DNA from: Rattus norvegicus
Taxonomy: Eukaryota; Chordata; Mammalia; Rodentia; Muridae
Reading direction: 5' to 3'
DNA: 64,000 nucleotides
NCBI RefSeq assembly: GCF_036323735.1
Contig: NC_086034.1
Location: 29,900,939-29,964,938, forward strand
Part shown: positions 44,641 through 55,455 of the stretch, piece after piece
How positions within the stretch are numbered: the stretch's first letter is position 1
Layout of the letters: the number at the start of each line of letters is the position of its first letter
Program-made: the position numbers and the translations under genes
Notes under the pieces: model-generated
Database searches by the model: none
The model's input: the letters and a program-made list of their open reading frames with translations, nothing else
What the model was told of the DNA's origin: nothing

Positions 44641-45670
44641 AAGGCTCAACCTGGCCAGCTGAACGATGGAGGAGCTTCCAAGCAGGGGAGGAAAGACTTA
44701 CGTAGAGCAGGCATGTTGAGCTCCTTGAGAGATATATTAAGCCTCAAGTGTCCGTTACTCATCAATAGAGAAGCATTCTGTATTAGCAAGGTTGGAGGAA
44801 CACATTTGGAAGTTGACACCATCTAGATGGCATTGAGAGCAGCAAACTGGGTACATGAAAGGAATGGGGTGATCTTTGAAGAAGTGTGACTCCAGAGACG
44901 TGGGAAGGATGAGGAAACCAGCAAGGGCTTGCTGTTCGTCTCTGCAGCGGCAGGAAGAAGAGACTTCGAGGACCTTGTGGATGCCGGACATCATTCTTTG
45001 GGTAAGAAGATGGTTTTATCGGCTTTCAAATTTAAAGTGAGAGCCTAGAATTATGTCCTGAGAATTCCCACAGATTCTTAATAAAAATGAAGTGTGGTCT
45101 TTATGACAGACAATCACCTCCTGACACGGGTACATAATAGAGGTCTTGGAACAGGTGTCTTATGAAGGTGTCATCAACGGCATGCATATCTTCCTCTGGT
45201 TCTGCTGTTGGTTGGTGGCGATGGCAGCCATAGCTGGCAATCGCTGTGGGTCATGGATGCGAATCTAGGGCCACCCCTTGTTAGCTTCAGAAATCCTCCA
45301 GAAAGTTCTTGTAACGCTTCCCTCTTTCTCTTTGCAGGACTGGGGCTTGAACCCAGATCTTGCGTGTATATGCTATGCATACTGTGGCTGAGCTACGTCC
45401 TAAGGTCTTGTCCCAACATTTGGCACTCAGCATCTTTCATAGTCAGACAGGAATAAACTAGTTATGCCACAAGGACTCAGTGAGACTATGATCACTCCAT
45501 GTGTCAAAAAGGATATTAAGGCAGATACTACTAGCTGTTTCATAGCTGTAAACCACTACAGGCTTATATTATTGTGTTTTTTTTTGTTTTGCTTTTTGTT
45601 TTGTTTTTTAGTATAGAATAGAGTTTATTCAGGGCATGGAGAGGGGGAGTTGAGAGGGTAGCAGAGACAG
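44640..45670. other. Intergenic DNA with a diverged antisense SINE
   Basis: 'ggactggggcttgaacccag' then 'gtggctgagctacgtcctaa' (about 45337-45405) looks like an antisense ID/B4-type head. The remainder is unannotated, with a T-rich stretch at 45575-45610. Confidence 0.45.
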
Positions 45671-45677
45671 AGAAAGG

Positions 45678-45711
45678 CATATATATATATACATATATAT
45701 ATGTATATATC

Positions 45712-45761
<50 letters not shown>
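45678..45761. repeat. (TA/CATA)n and (GA)n microsatellites
   Basis: TA-rich sequence (45678-45711) is followed by about 23 GA units (45714-45760). Confidence 0.95.
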
Positions 45762-45765
<4 letters not shown>

Positions 45766-45867
45766 TGTGGCCATGAGCACATGGAGAGGGGGAGACAATG
45801 GAGAGAGAGCGAGAGAGTGGGAAGAGGAAAGCAAGAGCGAGATCAAGAGAGTCTATTATTTGTTTTT

Positions 45868-45997
45868 TTTTTTTTTTATTTGCTGGATATCTTTTTTTTT
45901 TTTTTTTTTTTGGTTCTTTTTTTCGGAGCTGGGGACCAAACCCAGGGCCTTGCGCTTCCTAGGCAAGCACTCTACCACTGAGCTAAATCCCCAGCCC
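45868..45997 (-). mobile_element. ID SINE, antisense, with TSD
   Basis: An antisense ID (ttcggagctggggaccaaac to ctgagctaaatccccagccc) follows T-rich sequence. The 15-bp flank CTATTATTTGTTTTT occurs at 45853-45867 and 45998-46012. The T-rich side holds an extra 'atttgctggatat' between two T runs, so the tail was extended or the site was hit twice. Confidence 0.93.
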
Positions 45998-46001
45998 CTA
46001 T

Positions 46002-46205
46002 TATTTGTTTTTGAGACAGAGTCTCTCCATAGCCCATCTTGGTCAAATTCTTGATATAGCTGAGCATAGCCTGTATTTCTGACCCTGCCTGCCTCTACCT
46101 TCCACCTCTGGGATGACTGGTGGGTGTCTCCCACCACCTCTGGTGTACGTAGTGCCAGGGCTTGCACCTGAGCACTCTACCCATTGACCCACAGCTCCAG
46201 CTCAC
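46002..46205 (-). mobile_element. B4 SINE, antisense, abutting ID insertion
   Basis: 'tttttgagacagagtctctc', 'tctgggatgactggtgggtg', 'cagggcttgcacctgagcac' and 'ccattgacccacagctccag' outline a B4 in antisense. Confidence 0.75.
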
Positions 46206-47245
46206 ACAGGTTTAATCTTTAAGGCAGAGAATATAGAAGCAGTCAGATATATTTCAGATTGAGGAGAATAGACTAGAATGGAAAGAAAATCAACCTGTTA
46301 TTTCCTATGTTTTTGCTTAGCCTTTGAAAGACTGCTCTGTTGGGGTCATCCTCCCCATGCTTGTGGTACAGAGCTCTCGAAACTGCTCTGTTGCTAGATC
46401 AATCACTTTGCCGGCCTGCTGGGAGGACACCAACTGCTTCTGAACATGAGATTAAAACTCTCGGAAGATGCACAGGGGCTAATTCTGTGTTCCTAGACAG
46501 TTTTCCGAAAAACAGATCTGGGGCGAAGGGGAGAGGCTCTGAGTTCACATTTTCCTTCAAGAATTACATGTCAAGTGGCTGTGCGTATGTTCCTTTCTTG
46601 ACCATGATTCTTCCAACACAAATCAAACTTAGAAGCTTCCTATAGCTCCAGGTGGTCAGACTCAGAATGTTTCTGTTTACCATTTCCCTCTGGAGTCAGT
46701 GCCAGCTAGAGGCTGGGCTGGTGCTGAACCACAGCTACATTCTGTCCCTGTACTTAACAATTCCAATGTGTAGCTTGTACCCAGCATCTCTGGCTTTATT
46801 CAAAGAGGAAAGTTACTGTGTTTCTTTTAACTTAAACTGTGTAAAGGTGGAACATTTTAAAATACAGCTCCAAGGTGATCACGATGTTTTTGTGTATTTG
46901 TGAAACTCTTTTACCTTTTCCTGTTCTGAATCAAACCTGCTGGGAGCACAGACTTTTGCAGAACTCCCTGCCCCTTCCTGTATTTATTTAGTGTGTACTA
47001 TGTCTACTGACCTCTGTTAACTATTGTGAGAGTCTAAATAAAATGAATCAGATTTAATTCTTTCCTATAGATAGGGGATATGCCCCAAGAACATAGTCCT
47101 GCTTGTTTTGTGTTTTCACAATGAGATGGTATGTTTAGGGAAGGTGTGACAGTCAGAAGTAGACAGAAGGTTCTAAGTTTTGAAAGTATTTTTCCTTCTT
47201 TGTAACTACTCCCAATATTAATCTTTCCTTTTTTCTTCCTGTCCT
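46205..47245. other. Unannotated intergenic DNA
   Basis: No repeat or gene recognised. The open frames at 46340-46645 (101 aa) and 46652-46903 (83 aa) have no recognisable domains or splice context. AATAAA occurs near 47036, with no linked transcript. Confidence 0.35.
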
Positions 47246-47249
47246 CAAA

Positions 47250-47545
47250 TTTTCCTTCCTCCTTCCCTCCCTCTCTCCTTCCCTCCCTCTCTCCTTCCCT
47301 CCCTCCCTCCCTCTTTCCCTTCCTTCCCTTTGTTCCTCCTTCCCTCCTTCCTTCCTTCCTTCCTTCCTTCCTTCCTTCCTTCCTTCCTTCCTTCCCTTTG
47401 TTCCTCCCTCCCTCCCTCCCTCCCTCCCTCCCTCCCTCCCTCCCTCCTTCCTTCCTTCCTTCCTTGTCTATCCCTCCCTCCCTCCCTTCTCTGTCTCCCT
47501 TTCTGTCCCCCTTGCTTTCTTCCCCACCCCTTCCTCTTTCTACTT
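47250..47545. repeat. CCTT/CCCT pyrimidine tract
   Basis: About 300 bp of TTCC and TCCC repeats. It yields Pro/Ser/Leu frames on + and Gly/Arg/Glu/Lys frames on -. It ends at the tail side of an antisense B4. Confidence 0.95.
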
Positions 47546-47547
47546 CT

Positions 47548-47722
47548 AGCCAAGGCAGTTCTCAAATCGACTATGCAGCTTAGGATGACTTCATTGTTCC
47601 TATTCCGCTGTTTCTACCTTTTGAGGACTGGGATTACAGGTGTGCTCCACCACTTTGTAGTTTATGTAGTGCTGTCTGCACGGTTTCAAGCACTGTACAC
47701 ACTGAGTTAGATCTCCAGCCCC
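47548..47722 (-). mobile_element. B4-type SINE, antisense
   Basis: 'agccaaggcagttctcaaat', 'tgaggactgggattacaggt' and 'acactgagttagatctccag' then cccc show a B1-like part followed by an ID-like head in antisense. Confidence 0.75.
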
Positions 47723-47875
47723 CAAATAAGTGATGTTATAAAATTTAAAATTAAAAGGAATTTCATAAGATGGAATTTAGGTGTTTTCATAGAAGGAATT
47801 CTCAAAGAAGGAAGTCATGGCTAGAACAAATTCTCCTGCAAGGACCTGAATGGTGTTTGGTAGAGCTGTTCAGGT

Positions 47876-48600
47876 GGACTGAGATAGGTGGAGGACCTGT
47901 GCGGCTGAGGTGGGAGGATCTGGACAGCTGAGGTGGGAGGATCTGTGCAGCTGAGGTGGGAGGATCTGGACAGCTGAGGTGGGAGAACCTGTGCAGCTGA
48001 GGAGGGAGGATCTGGACAGCTGAGGTGGGAGGATCTGGACAGCTGAGGTGGGAGGACCTGGACAGCTGAGGTGGGAGGATCTGTGTAGCTGAGGTGGGAG
48101 GATCTGGACAGCTGAGGTGAGAGGACCTGTGCAGCTGAGGTGGGAGGACCTGTGCAGCTGATGTGGGAGGACCTGTGCAGCTGAGGTGGGAGGACCTGTG
48201 CAGCTGAGGAGGGAGGATCTGGACAGCTGAGGAGGGAGGATCTGGACAGGTGAGGAGGGAGGATCTGGACAGCTGAGGAGGGAGGATCTGGACAGCTGAG
48301 GAGGGAGGATCTGTGCAGCTGAGGTGGGAGGATCTGGACAGCTGAAGTGGGAGGATCTGGGCAGCTGAGGTGGGAGGATCTATGTAGCTGAGGTGGGAGG
48401 ATCTGTCTAGCTGAGGTGGGAGGATCTGCGCAGCTGAGGTGGGAGGATCTGGGCAGGTGAGGAGGGAGGATCTGGACAGCTGAGGAGGGAGGATCTGGGC
48501 AGCTGAGGTGGGAGGATCTGAGCAGGTGAGGAGGGAGGATCTGGACAGCTGAGGTGGGAGGATCTGGGAAGTTGAAGTGGGAGGATCTGACTGGTTGAGA
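47876..48600. repeat. 23-bp minisatellite (about 30 units)
   Basis: Units follow CTGAGGTGGGAGGATCTGGA + CAG, with variants at the GTGG/GAGG, GATCTG/GACCTG and GGACAG/GTGCAG positions. Because 23 is not a multiple of three, each reading frame cycles through all three phases over 69 bp. No phase contains a minus-strand stop, so 298- and 278-aa minus frames (SSHLSCPDPPTSAVQILPPQ-like) stay open. They lack a gene context and are called artefacts. Confidence 0.95.
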
Positions 48601-48803
48601 AGGGAGGAGACTTTTTCCACAGAGATAAGGTACAGCACTGTGGGGAAAGTACCCCACATGGGGAGACAGGGACTCAAGTTTGGTTCAAGAAACTTCAATC
48701 AGAGAGGGAAAGCAACAAACTGATAAGTTCACAGCAAAGGTGGAAATCCTTTAGAATTATGCAAAAAAATATTCCATTATATTTCCCTAAAAATAACTGT
48801 GTG

Positions 48804-49135
48804 GACTGAACCAGCAACCAATGAACATACATGGGCTGGACCTAGGCCCCCTGCCCACATGTAGCAGAGGTACCACTTGGTCTTCATTTGGGTCCTCCAA
48901 CAACTGGAGTGGGGGCTGTGCCTGACTTGGTTGCCTGCCTGTGGATCCTGTTTTCATAAGTGAGCAGCCTTGTCGGTCCTCAGTGGGAGGATGAGCCTAG
49001 TCCTGCAGGGACTTGATCCTCCAAGATGGGTTGATACCCAGGGGAGTGTTGGGGGTGAGGGTGAGGGGCTGTGTGAGGGGTGAGTGGTAGGACAGGACTG
49101 TGATTGGTATGCAATGTGAATAAATTAGTTAACGG
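48804..49135 (+). mobile_element. 5'-truncated L1 with perfect TSD
   Basis: An L1 3' end begins 'gactgaaccagcaaccaatg' and ends 'gcaatgtgaataaattagtt' + aacgg. A perfect 15-bp target-site duplication, AAAAATAACTGTGTG, is at 48789-48803 and 49136-49150. Only 332 bp were inserted. The 3' end carries GATTGGTATGCAATGTGAAT, typical of the family. Confidence 0.95.
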
Positions 49136-49234
49136 AAAAATAACTGTGTGAAGGAAGTATGATGTTTTCCCACAGAGTGAGTAGGTAGATAGTGTAAGAA
49201 CCATAGGCATCAATCCATGTGCAGTATGTACATT

Positions 49235-49345
49235 CGCTCATTTTGTGAAATAGGTATTACTGTTTCTCTCATTTATATGTAGACAGGGTGAGGTACTAGG
49301 ATGCTAAGAAGCACACCCAGGGCCATGGACTAATAAGCTTAGTAT
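49235..49345 (+). mobile_element. MIR-like SINE
   Basis: 'gaaataggtattactgtttc', 'ggtgaggtactaggatgcta' and 'cacacccagggccatggact' follow the order of a diverged MIR core and tail. Confidence 0.55.
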
Positions 49346-49349
49346 TTCC

Positions 49350-50030
49350 TCTTTATATATGTGGTCCAAAATTCCAGAAATAACGTGTAAGCTGTAAGTT
49401 GTGTACCCTTTTCTGTGGGGCAAGGAGATCCTGCATCATCGTCCTCAGTGCTGCCTGGCATGTGACCCACTCCCCTGTCTAGTGCACTCATACTCTATAC
49501 ACTATTTTCCCATTACTCAATCCAATGTCTGCGATCGACTGGTGAGCTCTTGTGACATCTTATTACTTCCAGTTGAGTGGTCCTTACTCTTCTCAGCAAT
49601 AACCCCATGCACTGAAAGTAATAGAGCTCACAATTCAGGTGCACCAGAGAAGCCTTAAAATGCCTCCTGAAGTGAGAACTGAACGTTCTTCATACGTGTA
49701 GTTCATTCTACATTGTTTGCTCTTTCAAGCGTCAACTCCGGTCTTGAAATGTATCCCGTGAATAGGGTTGATAGCTGTAGTAACTTTATGACTTAATCTT
49801 GAGCAACCTGGCTGCATGGTCCATGTTTTCCGTCAGTGTGGTGTGTAAGCCCTGGTGACACTCTGAGGTACTGGGGAGCTATGGAAAGTTTGTGAACAAC
49901 AGAGTGACGAGATCAGAGGCCCATCTTCCCAACACTGTACCTTTTATGCTAGGGTTTTATCACACACAATTTGGGAAGACACAGCTATTCAGAGCATGTC
50001 GTAGTAACTTTTATTCACCAGATGTAATTG
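49350..50030. other. Unannotated intergenic DNA
   Basis: No gene or identifiable repeat recognised. Confidence 0.4.
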
Positions 50031-50610
50031 TCGTCTAGGAGGCTTACTGCTGAGTAAGCTCACCCTTTCTAGTTTTTTCTGAGCTCTGGCTGGCTGGTTC
50101 AACTCAGCTGTTCTGACTCAAAACTCCACTCTGAGCCGACTGCTTCAAACTGACTTCTCTCGGTTTCTCATTGAATTGCTCTGCTTGGAAAAACTGCTTT
50201 TGAATCCCACGAACTGCACTGCACTGACTGTACAAACTGAACTGAACTTAATGGAACTGAATAGAATTCAGCTGAACTCCACTGCATTGCCTGAACTCAA
50301 CTGAACAGCACTCACTGAAGCGCCCTCTATACTGACTAACTACAACCAACTAACAACTGACTACAAACTAACTTTATCTTCATTGTTTGGGATGGGAGGT
50401 GTGTGTCATTCCAACCGGCACACTCAGACCTAGAAGTGTTTGGATGCGATCCCTTGCAAGGGTAGCCATGTTTCTGGGTTGAAATTTCTCTACAGGAGCA
50501 CATCTGTTCTATGTGGAGATGGAATTAGAGCAGTAACAGCCAGCTGCTGATGCTCGAGTCAGGCGGCGCCCGAGTCAGGAGGCGCCCGAGTTAGGAGTCT
50601 CGCCATTGTT
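50030..50610. mobile_element. ACTGA-rich dispersed repeat (possible rodent LTR)
   Basis: Between 50.1 and 50.37 kb the sequence is built from loosely repeated CTGAACTC/ACTGACTA-like words. It is followed by 'gtgtgtcattccaaccggca' and a 16-bp CpG-bearing unit, CGAGTCAGGCGGCGCC, repeated 2.5 times (50555-50597). This resembles parts of rodent ERVK-type LTRs, but I cannot name it. Confidence 0.4.
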
Positions 50611-50716
50611 TATTTCCTGTTCTTTACTTTCTGCATGGATTTTACTTTTTCAAAATAAGAAAATGAACCACGGAAATCACTAGGAGGAAGCATTCTTTTC
50701 TGTCTACTTTTCAAGT

Positions 50717-50771
50717 CTCTTCCTTCCTTCCTTCCTTCCTTCCTTCCTTCCTTCCTTCCTTCCTTCCTTCT
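50717..50771. repeat. (CCTT)n microsatellite
   Basis: Thirteen nearly perfect TTCC units. Confidence 0.97.
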
Positions 50772-50779
50772 TGTGATAA

Positions 50780-51540
50780 TTCCGTGAAGAAAATGTTTGC
50801 CCATTGTGTAGAGTTTAGCTCTGAGCTCAGACTCGCTCTGCTTCCCGGCGGGTGATTTTAAACATCACAGTGAGGAGGTTACATTTTTAGACTCTAGTTT
50901 CATTTGTCCGTAATCTTTGATTACTATATAAAGTGACAGCCAGGGACCTCAGGACCATTTTGGTTCTTGTTATTCCCTGCAGCTGCGAGAATGGGTTCCA
51001 GAGGGCCAATGAAGAAAAGTGGTAAAGGCACGATACATTCTTCATGGTTCAGGGGGAGGCTAGAAACATTTCTGGAATAAATAGGAGAGAATTTCCTTGA
51101 GATTTCTCCATGGGAGTCTGCTAAAGTCATCATGTCACAGTGTTTTACAGGACTTGGTCTTTTTCTGTTGTTGGTAGGTTTTGGCAGCTCTGGCATCGTA
51201 GTTATGCATTGTGAACAACTTTCAAGAAAGGATGCCTTCTTCGGTCATTCCACACGAAAGATGGAGGAGCAGCATTATTTTCTCATACATTTTATTTCTC
51301 CACAGATGGGTAGCACTTGACCCACAAGTTATGGTTGTCTCTGCTCATTTGTAAACTCAACAGATTGGTAAATAGAATTTTATTACACAACCATCCAGTG
51401 AAGGAGGAGAGAATGTGGCACTGCTAAGTTCTCTGCTTAATGGAGTTTTTCCATAAAAATTAAAGGTATTCATAATGGCGACTTTATTGAGTAACTTTTG
51501 TGTGCTTTTATTTAATGTAGTAAGTTAACATTGCTAGTGT
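50780..51540. other. Unannotated intergenic DNA
   Basis: No recognised repeat; opposite-strand frames at 50924-51320 have no supporting features. Confidence 0.4.
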
Positions 51541-51544
51541 TTCT

Positions 51545-52095
51545 TCCAACAATACTTTGTGGTGGTTTTAAATAAAATTCCCTCCCTATGGAGGCTCACA
51601 TATTTAAGTGCTTAGGTTCTATTTGATGGGACCGTGTGAGGCTGATATATTATTGGAGTAGGTGTGTCACTGAGGGTAGGCTTTGAGGTTTCAAAAAGCC
51701 CATACTAAGCTTAGTCTTTCTTTCCCCTCTTCCTCCTCCTCCTCCTCCTCCTCCTCTTCCTCCTCTTCCTCCTCTTCCTCCTCCTCTTCTTCTTCCTCTT
51801 CCTCCTCCTCCTCCTCTTCTTCTTCTCTCTTTCTGACTCTCTCTCTGTTTCTCTGTCTCTCTCTGTGTCTGTGTCTCTGTCTCTCTGTGTGTTTCTGTCT
51901 CTGTCTCTGTCTCTGTCTCTCTGTCTCTCTGTCTCTCTCTCTCTGCCTGCTGCCAGTGGATCAGGATGTAAAGATCTCTGCTACTGCTCCAATGCCATAA
52001 CTGTCTGCTTCCTGCCATGATAATTATATACTAAGCTCTAAAATTATAAGTAAACTCCCAGCTAAATGCTTTCTTTTGTAAGGGTTGTCTTGTTG
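51545..52095 (+). mobile_element. MaLR-like murine repeat with internal TCC/TCTG expansion
   Basis: 'taggtgtgtcactgagggta' then ggctttgagg, and after a simple tract 'ctgctgccagtggatcagga' then tgtaaag, 'cttcctgccatgataattat' and 'ttcttttgtaagggttgtct', match a very common murine repeat. A pyrimidine tract (TCC)n, TCTC and TCTG, 51720-51945, has expanded inside it and produces Ser-rich and Arg/Glu-rich frames. Confidence 0.55.
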
Positions 52096-52234
52096 TGTGT
52101 GTTCTGTGTATATGTATTGTGTTGTATTTGTATTGCATATATGCTATGCTCTTTCTTTCAACAGGTTGTATGTGTATTTTTTCTACATATTTGTGTATTA
52201 TGTGGGTTAATATGTGTGTTGTGTGTGGTATAGA

Positions 52235-52535
52235 CACAGGAGTGTGTGGGTTGCATACCTGTGCACATGCATTTGGAGGCCAAAGGAGGATGTTGGAAAT
52301 CTTTCTGTATAGCTCTGTATAGTGTATAATAGGATTTCCCTATCAGGAACTCACCATTTAGGCTAGCGTGGTTGGCCAGACAGTTCTGGGATCTGCTTGT
52401 GGCCACTCCCACCCCAGTGCTGAGGTTTCAGTCGTGTGCAGCTGTCCCAGGCTTCATACCTCAACCTCAGAGATTTGAACTCGGGTCCTTGTGCTTACAC
52501 TGTCACCCACTGAAACACCTTCCCAGCTCCATTTT
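52235..52535 (-). mobile_element. Composite rodent SINE, antisense
   Basis: 'gcatttggaggccaaaggag', 'ggctagcgtggttggccaga', 'tgaactcgggtccttgtgct' and 'cacccactgaaacaccttcc' then cagctcc form the antisense of a B3/B4-type composite SINE. Confidence 0.6.
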
Positions 52536-52539
52536 TTTT

Positions 52540-53565
52540 AATGTAAGGGGAGGATACCTCACTTTACATTTTTATTGAGTTTAAGAACTAGCTTGAGGAT
52601 TTCAGTCTGCCAGAGGTCTCTGGTTTCCAGTTTCTCATCTCCCTAAGAGCAAAGACACAGCACCCTGAAGATTAATGATGGTTTAGAGGGAGCTGGGTTA
52701 CAGGCTGTATTCGATGTCATTGAACAACTATGTATAGAGCGGCACCATGTACTGGGCGCTCCGCCAGTAAAGATAAAATGACAAGAGGTGGCATTCTGTA
52801 GAATCTATTTGGTGACTCTCAGTGACACAGGAACATGTGGTTGGAGGGATGTCCTGCTGTGACTGCCTTCATGGGTGGATGTCACTCTGCTGCGCTTTTT
52901 GCATGAAATCTATGGACAGAAAGCTCTATCCAATTCCTTCTTGCATTGTTTCAGCTTTGTCATACACAATTTACGGGGGGAAATGAGTTCCAGATGCTTA
53001 GTAGAGTTGTTCCAGAACTACCTTCTTTCTGGCTCTTATTGAGCGGGTTGGGATTTGGTGGCTGTATTTATGGTCAACAAATGCTTGCAGTTCATGACTT
53101 CGATGTCTTCTTCTTTAGGGTGTGTGTAAACACACACACACACACACACATACATACAGAGACACACAATCACCTTCAGCTATTAAAAATTATTATGAAA
53201 ATCTTTGGCTTCTTTTTGTAATTAATTTTTAAAAATTTAAAAACTTGCATAAAGACTATGTGGTGCCTTCACACTGGCATACATGTTTTGTTTTGTTTTG
53301 TTTTGCTTTTTTTGTGGGGGGTGATGTTTGTCTCTCCTTTCCTCCCCTGTTGCTTTCTCCTTTCCTCGTGTATCTTCTCTCTCCAGTAGTTTCCATTCTA
53401 TTTGCATGTCACATGCATTCTATTCCCCCTTGCTCCTCCCCCTTTCTACAGTCCTTGGGCTTTCTTTTTTTTTCTTACTTCTTTCCAATTGTATGACCTA
53501 TATCCTGCACATATACTTATGACCCATACACGAATTAAAATATAGTCTTCTCAGTCCAGCACCAT
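52540..53565. other. Intergenic DNA with short repeats
   Basis: 'ttgaacaactatgtatagag' then 'tgtactgggcgctccgccag' (52720-52770) is a fragment of an ancient mammalian repeat. (CA)n lies at 53131-53150. No gene. Confidence 0.45.
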
Positions 53566-53570
53566 TTCTT

Positions 53571-53672
53571 GGTCTTTTTGTTATTATTTTTTTTTTCCGG
53601 AGCTGGGGACCGAACCCAGGGCCTCGCGCTTGCTAGGCAAGCGCTCTACCACTGAGCTAAATCCCCAACCCC
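53571..53672 (-). mobile_element. ID SINE, antisense, with perfect TSD
   Basis: Antisense ID (ccggagctggggaccgaacc to ctgagctaaatccccaaccc) with a T-rich tail at its left. The perfect 15-bp duplication CCAGCACCATTTCTT is at 53556-53570 and 53673-53687. Confidence 0.97.
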
Positions 53673-53689
53673 CCAGCACCATTTCTTTT

Positions 53690-54740
53690 CAAACTTGCTT
53701 GACAAGTATGCGCAGTCCTGGGTACCATTTTCCCACCCAGCTTGCTGTGGAAGAGAGCTCAGCCCTTAGGAAGGTGAGCAACTTGTTTCCTGTAAACTGC
53801 TAAATGGAGTTTTATAATCATTACCAAGTACAATTCCAGCGTGTGAATAGAACATAAGGGACATATTTATTTTAATGTAGATCTTGGCTATTTATGAACA
53901 TTATGGAGAAACGTATTTCTGTAAACCATGATCACCAGAGAGGTATGTGTTTATCCCTGCAGAGCTGTGGCACCGACTTCAGGGCTAATGGAAGGCGTAT
54001 GCAGATTGGTGAGTGGCATTCTAATGAGTGATCACAGAGGCCTGGCTTCCCCACCATTTATCTTTCCTCTGGGATTTAAAAATCACTGATCATTTAAATT
54101 CCACTAACATTGATCTACTTAGTTTCTTCGATTGCCCATGCACACAGGGTACTGATGGGATAGTATGTAAACTGTATTTTCATTAAATTTATTCTGTCGG
54201 CAATAGACCAAGGCAACTTAATGATTCTCAGTTTTTCCTCCTCCACTCAGTGCCATGTGTAGGGACACGGCCTATTTCTCGTTAAGGAGATCTTAGGATT
54301 TCCTTTGTGGCGTCCGAGCCAGTCTGGAGCCGGGTGACTCTTGAGAGTTTTGATGGCTTCCCTGGTGTTTTATATCTTCCATCTTCATTCATTCCCATTT
54401 TTATTTCAAGCCAATAATCTCACGATTGATGTATATGGTTTGAAAAATTACTTTCACATGTTAGGTTTATGCTACTTCCTATTTTCCCTGTCACTGGAAT
54501 CACATTAGCCTACTCAATAATATGCCACTATTTAACTCCTTATTGGAAATCTCTTTCCCGTGTTCACTATATATTGGCATAGAAATGAGAGCTGCTGGTT
54601 CTGAAAATATTTCACATACTCCTCATTCTTTCCTTAGATCAGATTCGTCTGGGACTAAATTGCATTTAGATAACAGCTAGATAGGGCTTGATAACAGTAA
54701 ACAATTTATGTATTAGCTAGTATTGTCATTTTTAATATTA
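53690..54740. other. Non-repetitive intergenic block
   Basis: About 1 kb without recognised repeats or open frames; contains TAATGA/ATTA-rich stretches (around 54020-54120 and 54185-54225). It could be conserved non-coding DNA, but that cannot be judged here. Confidence 0.35.
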
Positions 54741-54782
54741 TCATGATCACCATCATCCCATTCTTCAGTAATTCATTACCTC

Positions 54783-54787
<5 letters not shown>

Positions 54788-54822
<35 letters not shown>
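54788..54822. repeat. (AC)n microsatellite
   Basis: About 17 uninterrupted AC units. Confidence 0.95.
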
Positions 54823-54824
<2 letters not shown>

Positions 54825-54839
54825 CACTGTTGATAAAAA

Positions 54840-55165
54840 TGTTTCTGTGCTTGACTCATTGCACGGGGATAAGTGCTGTCTTGGATCTTTGGGCATCTTC
54901 CCAGAAGTGGAATTTCAGGACAGAAGTTAAGTGCTCACTCCACATTGCTAGTACGTATACTGCTGAGTAATTTCCCACAATAATGACACTAGTTATTCTC
55001 CTCCCTAGACTACATTATTGCCGCTCCTTATTTTTACCAGCCCATGGCATTATTTTAGCAAATTTGTGGTAGGAAAGACTATCTCCTTCCTCTGGTTTTA
55101 ATTTCATTTCTTTGATTAAGAGTGAGGTTGATTCATGAGAGTTGCTTACATATGTTGGATATTAA
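54840..55165 (-). mobile_element. Ancient L1 (L1M-type) fragment, antisense
   Basis: 'cttcccagaagtggaatttc' then 'gttttaatttcatttctttg' + attaagagtgaggttga are classic antisense L1M 3'-region phrases. Confidence 0.7.
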
Positions 55166-55174
55166 TCCTCACTT

Positions 55175-55391
55175 GGCCACTGTCATGCTCTGCATATTTA
55201 TGTTCTCCTAAAATTTATATGTTGTAACTCTTACCCCATACAGTGGTAGCAGGAGCTCCCACTGTAATTTGATTAGGCAGGGTCATGACTGTGGGACTCC
55301 TAATGATAGATGTAAACCCTTAGAGAGTGAGGGAAGTGATTGTTTTCTCAACCAAATAACAAGAAGCAACTGTCTACTAACCAGAGGGAAG

Positions 55392-55455
<64 letters not shown>

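Noticed and set aside
44815..44835. CATCTAGATGGCA as a third CTCF motif
   Set aside because: Two mismatches in the first three core positions.
47802..48698. Open frames of 298 and 278 aa on the minus strand
   Set aside because: Translations of a 23-bp minisatellite; two overlapping frames are equally open and neither resembles a protein family.
51650..52018. Ser-rich and Arg/Glu-rich frames of 105-122 aa
   Set aside because: They arise from a TCC/TCTG pyrimidine expansion inside a dispersed repeat.
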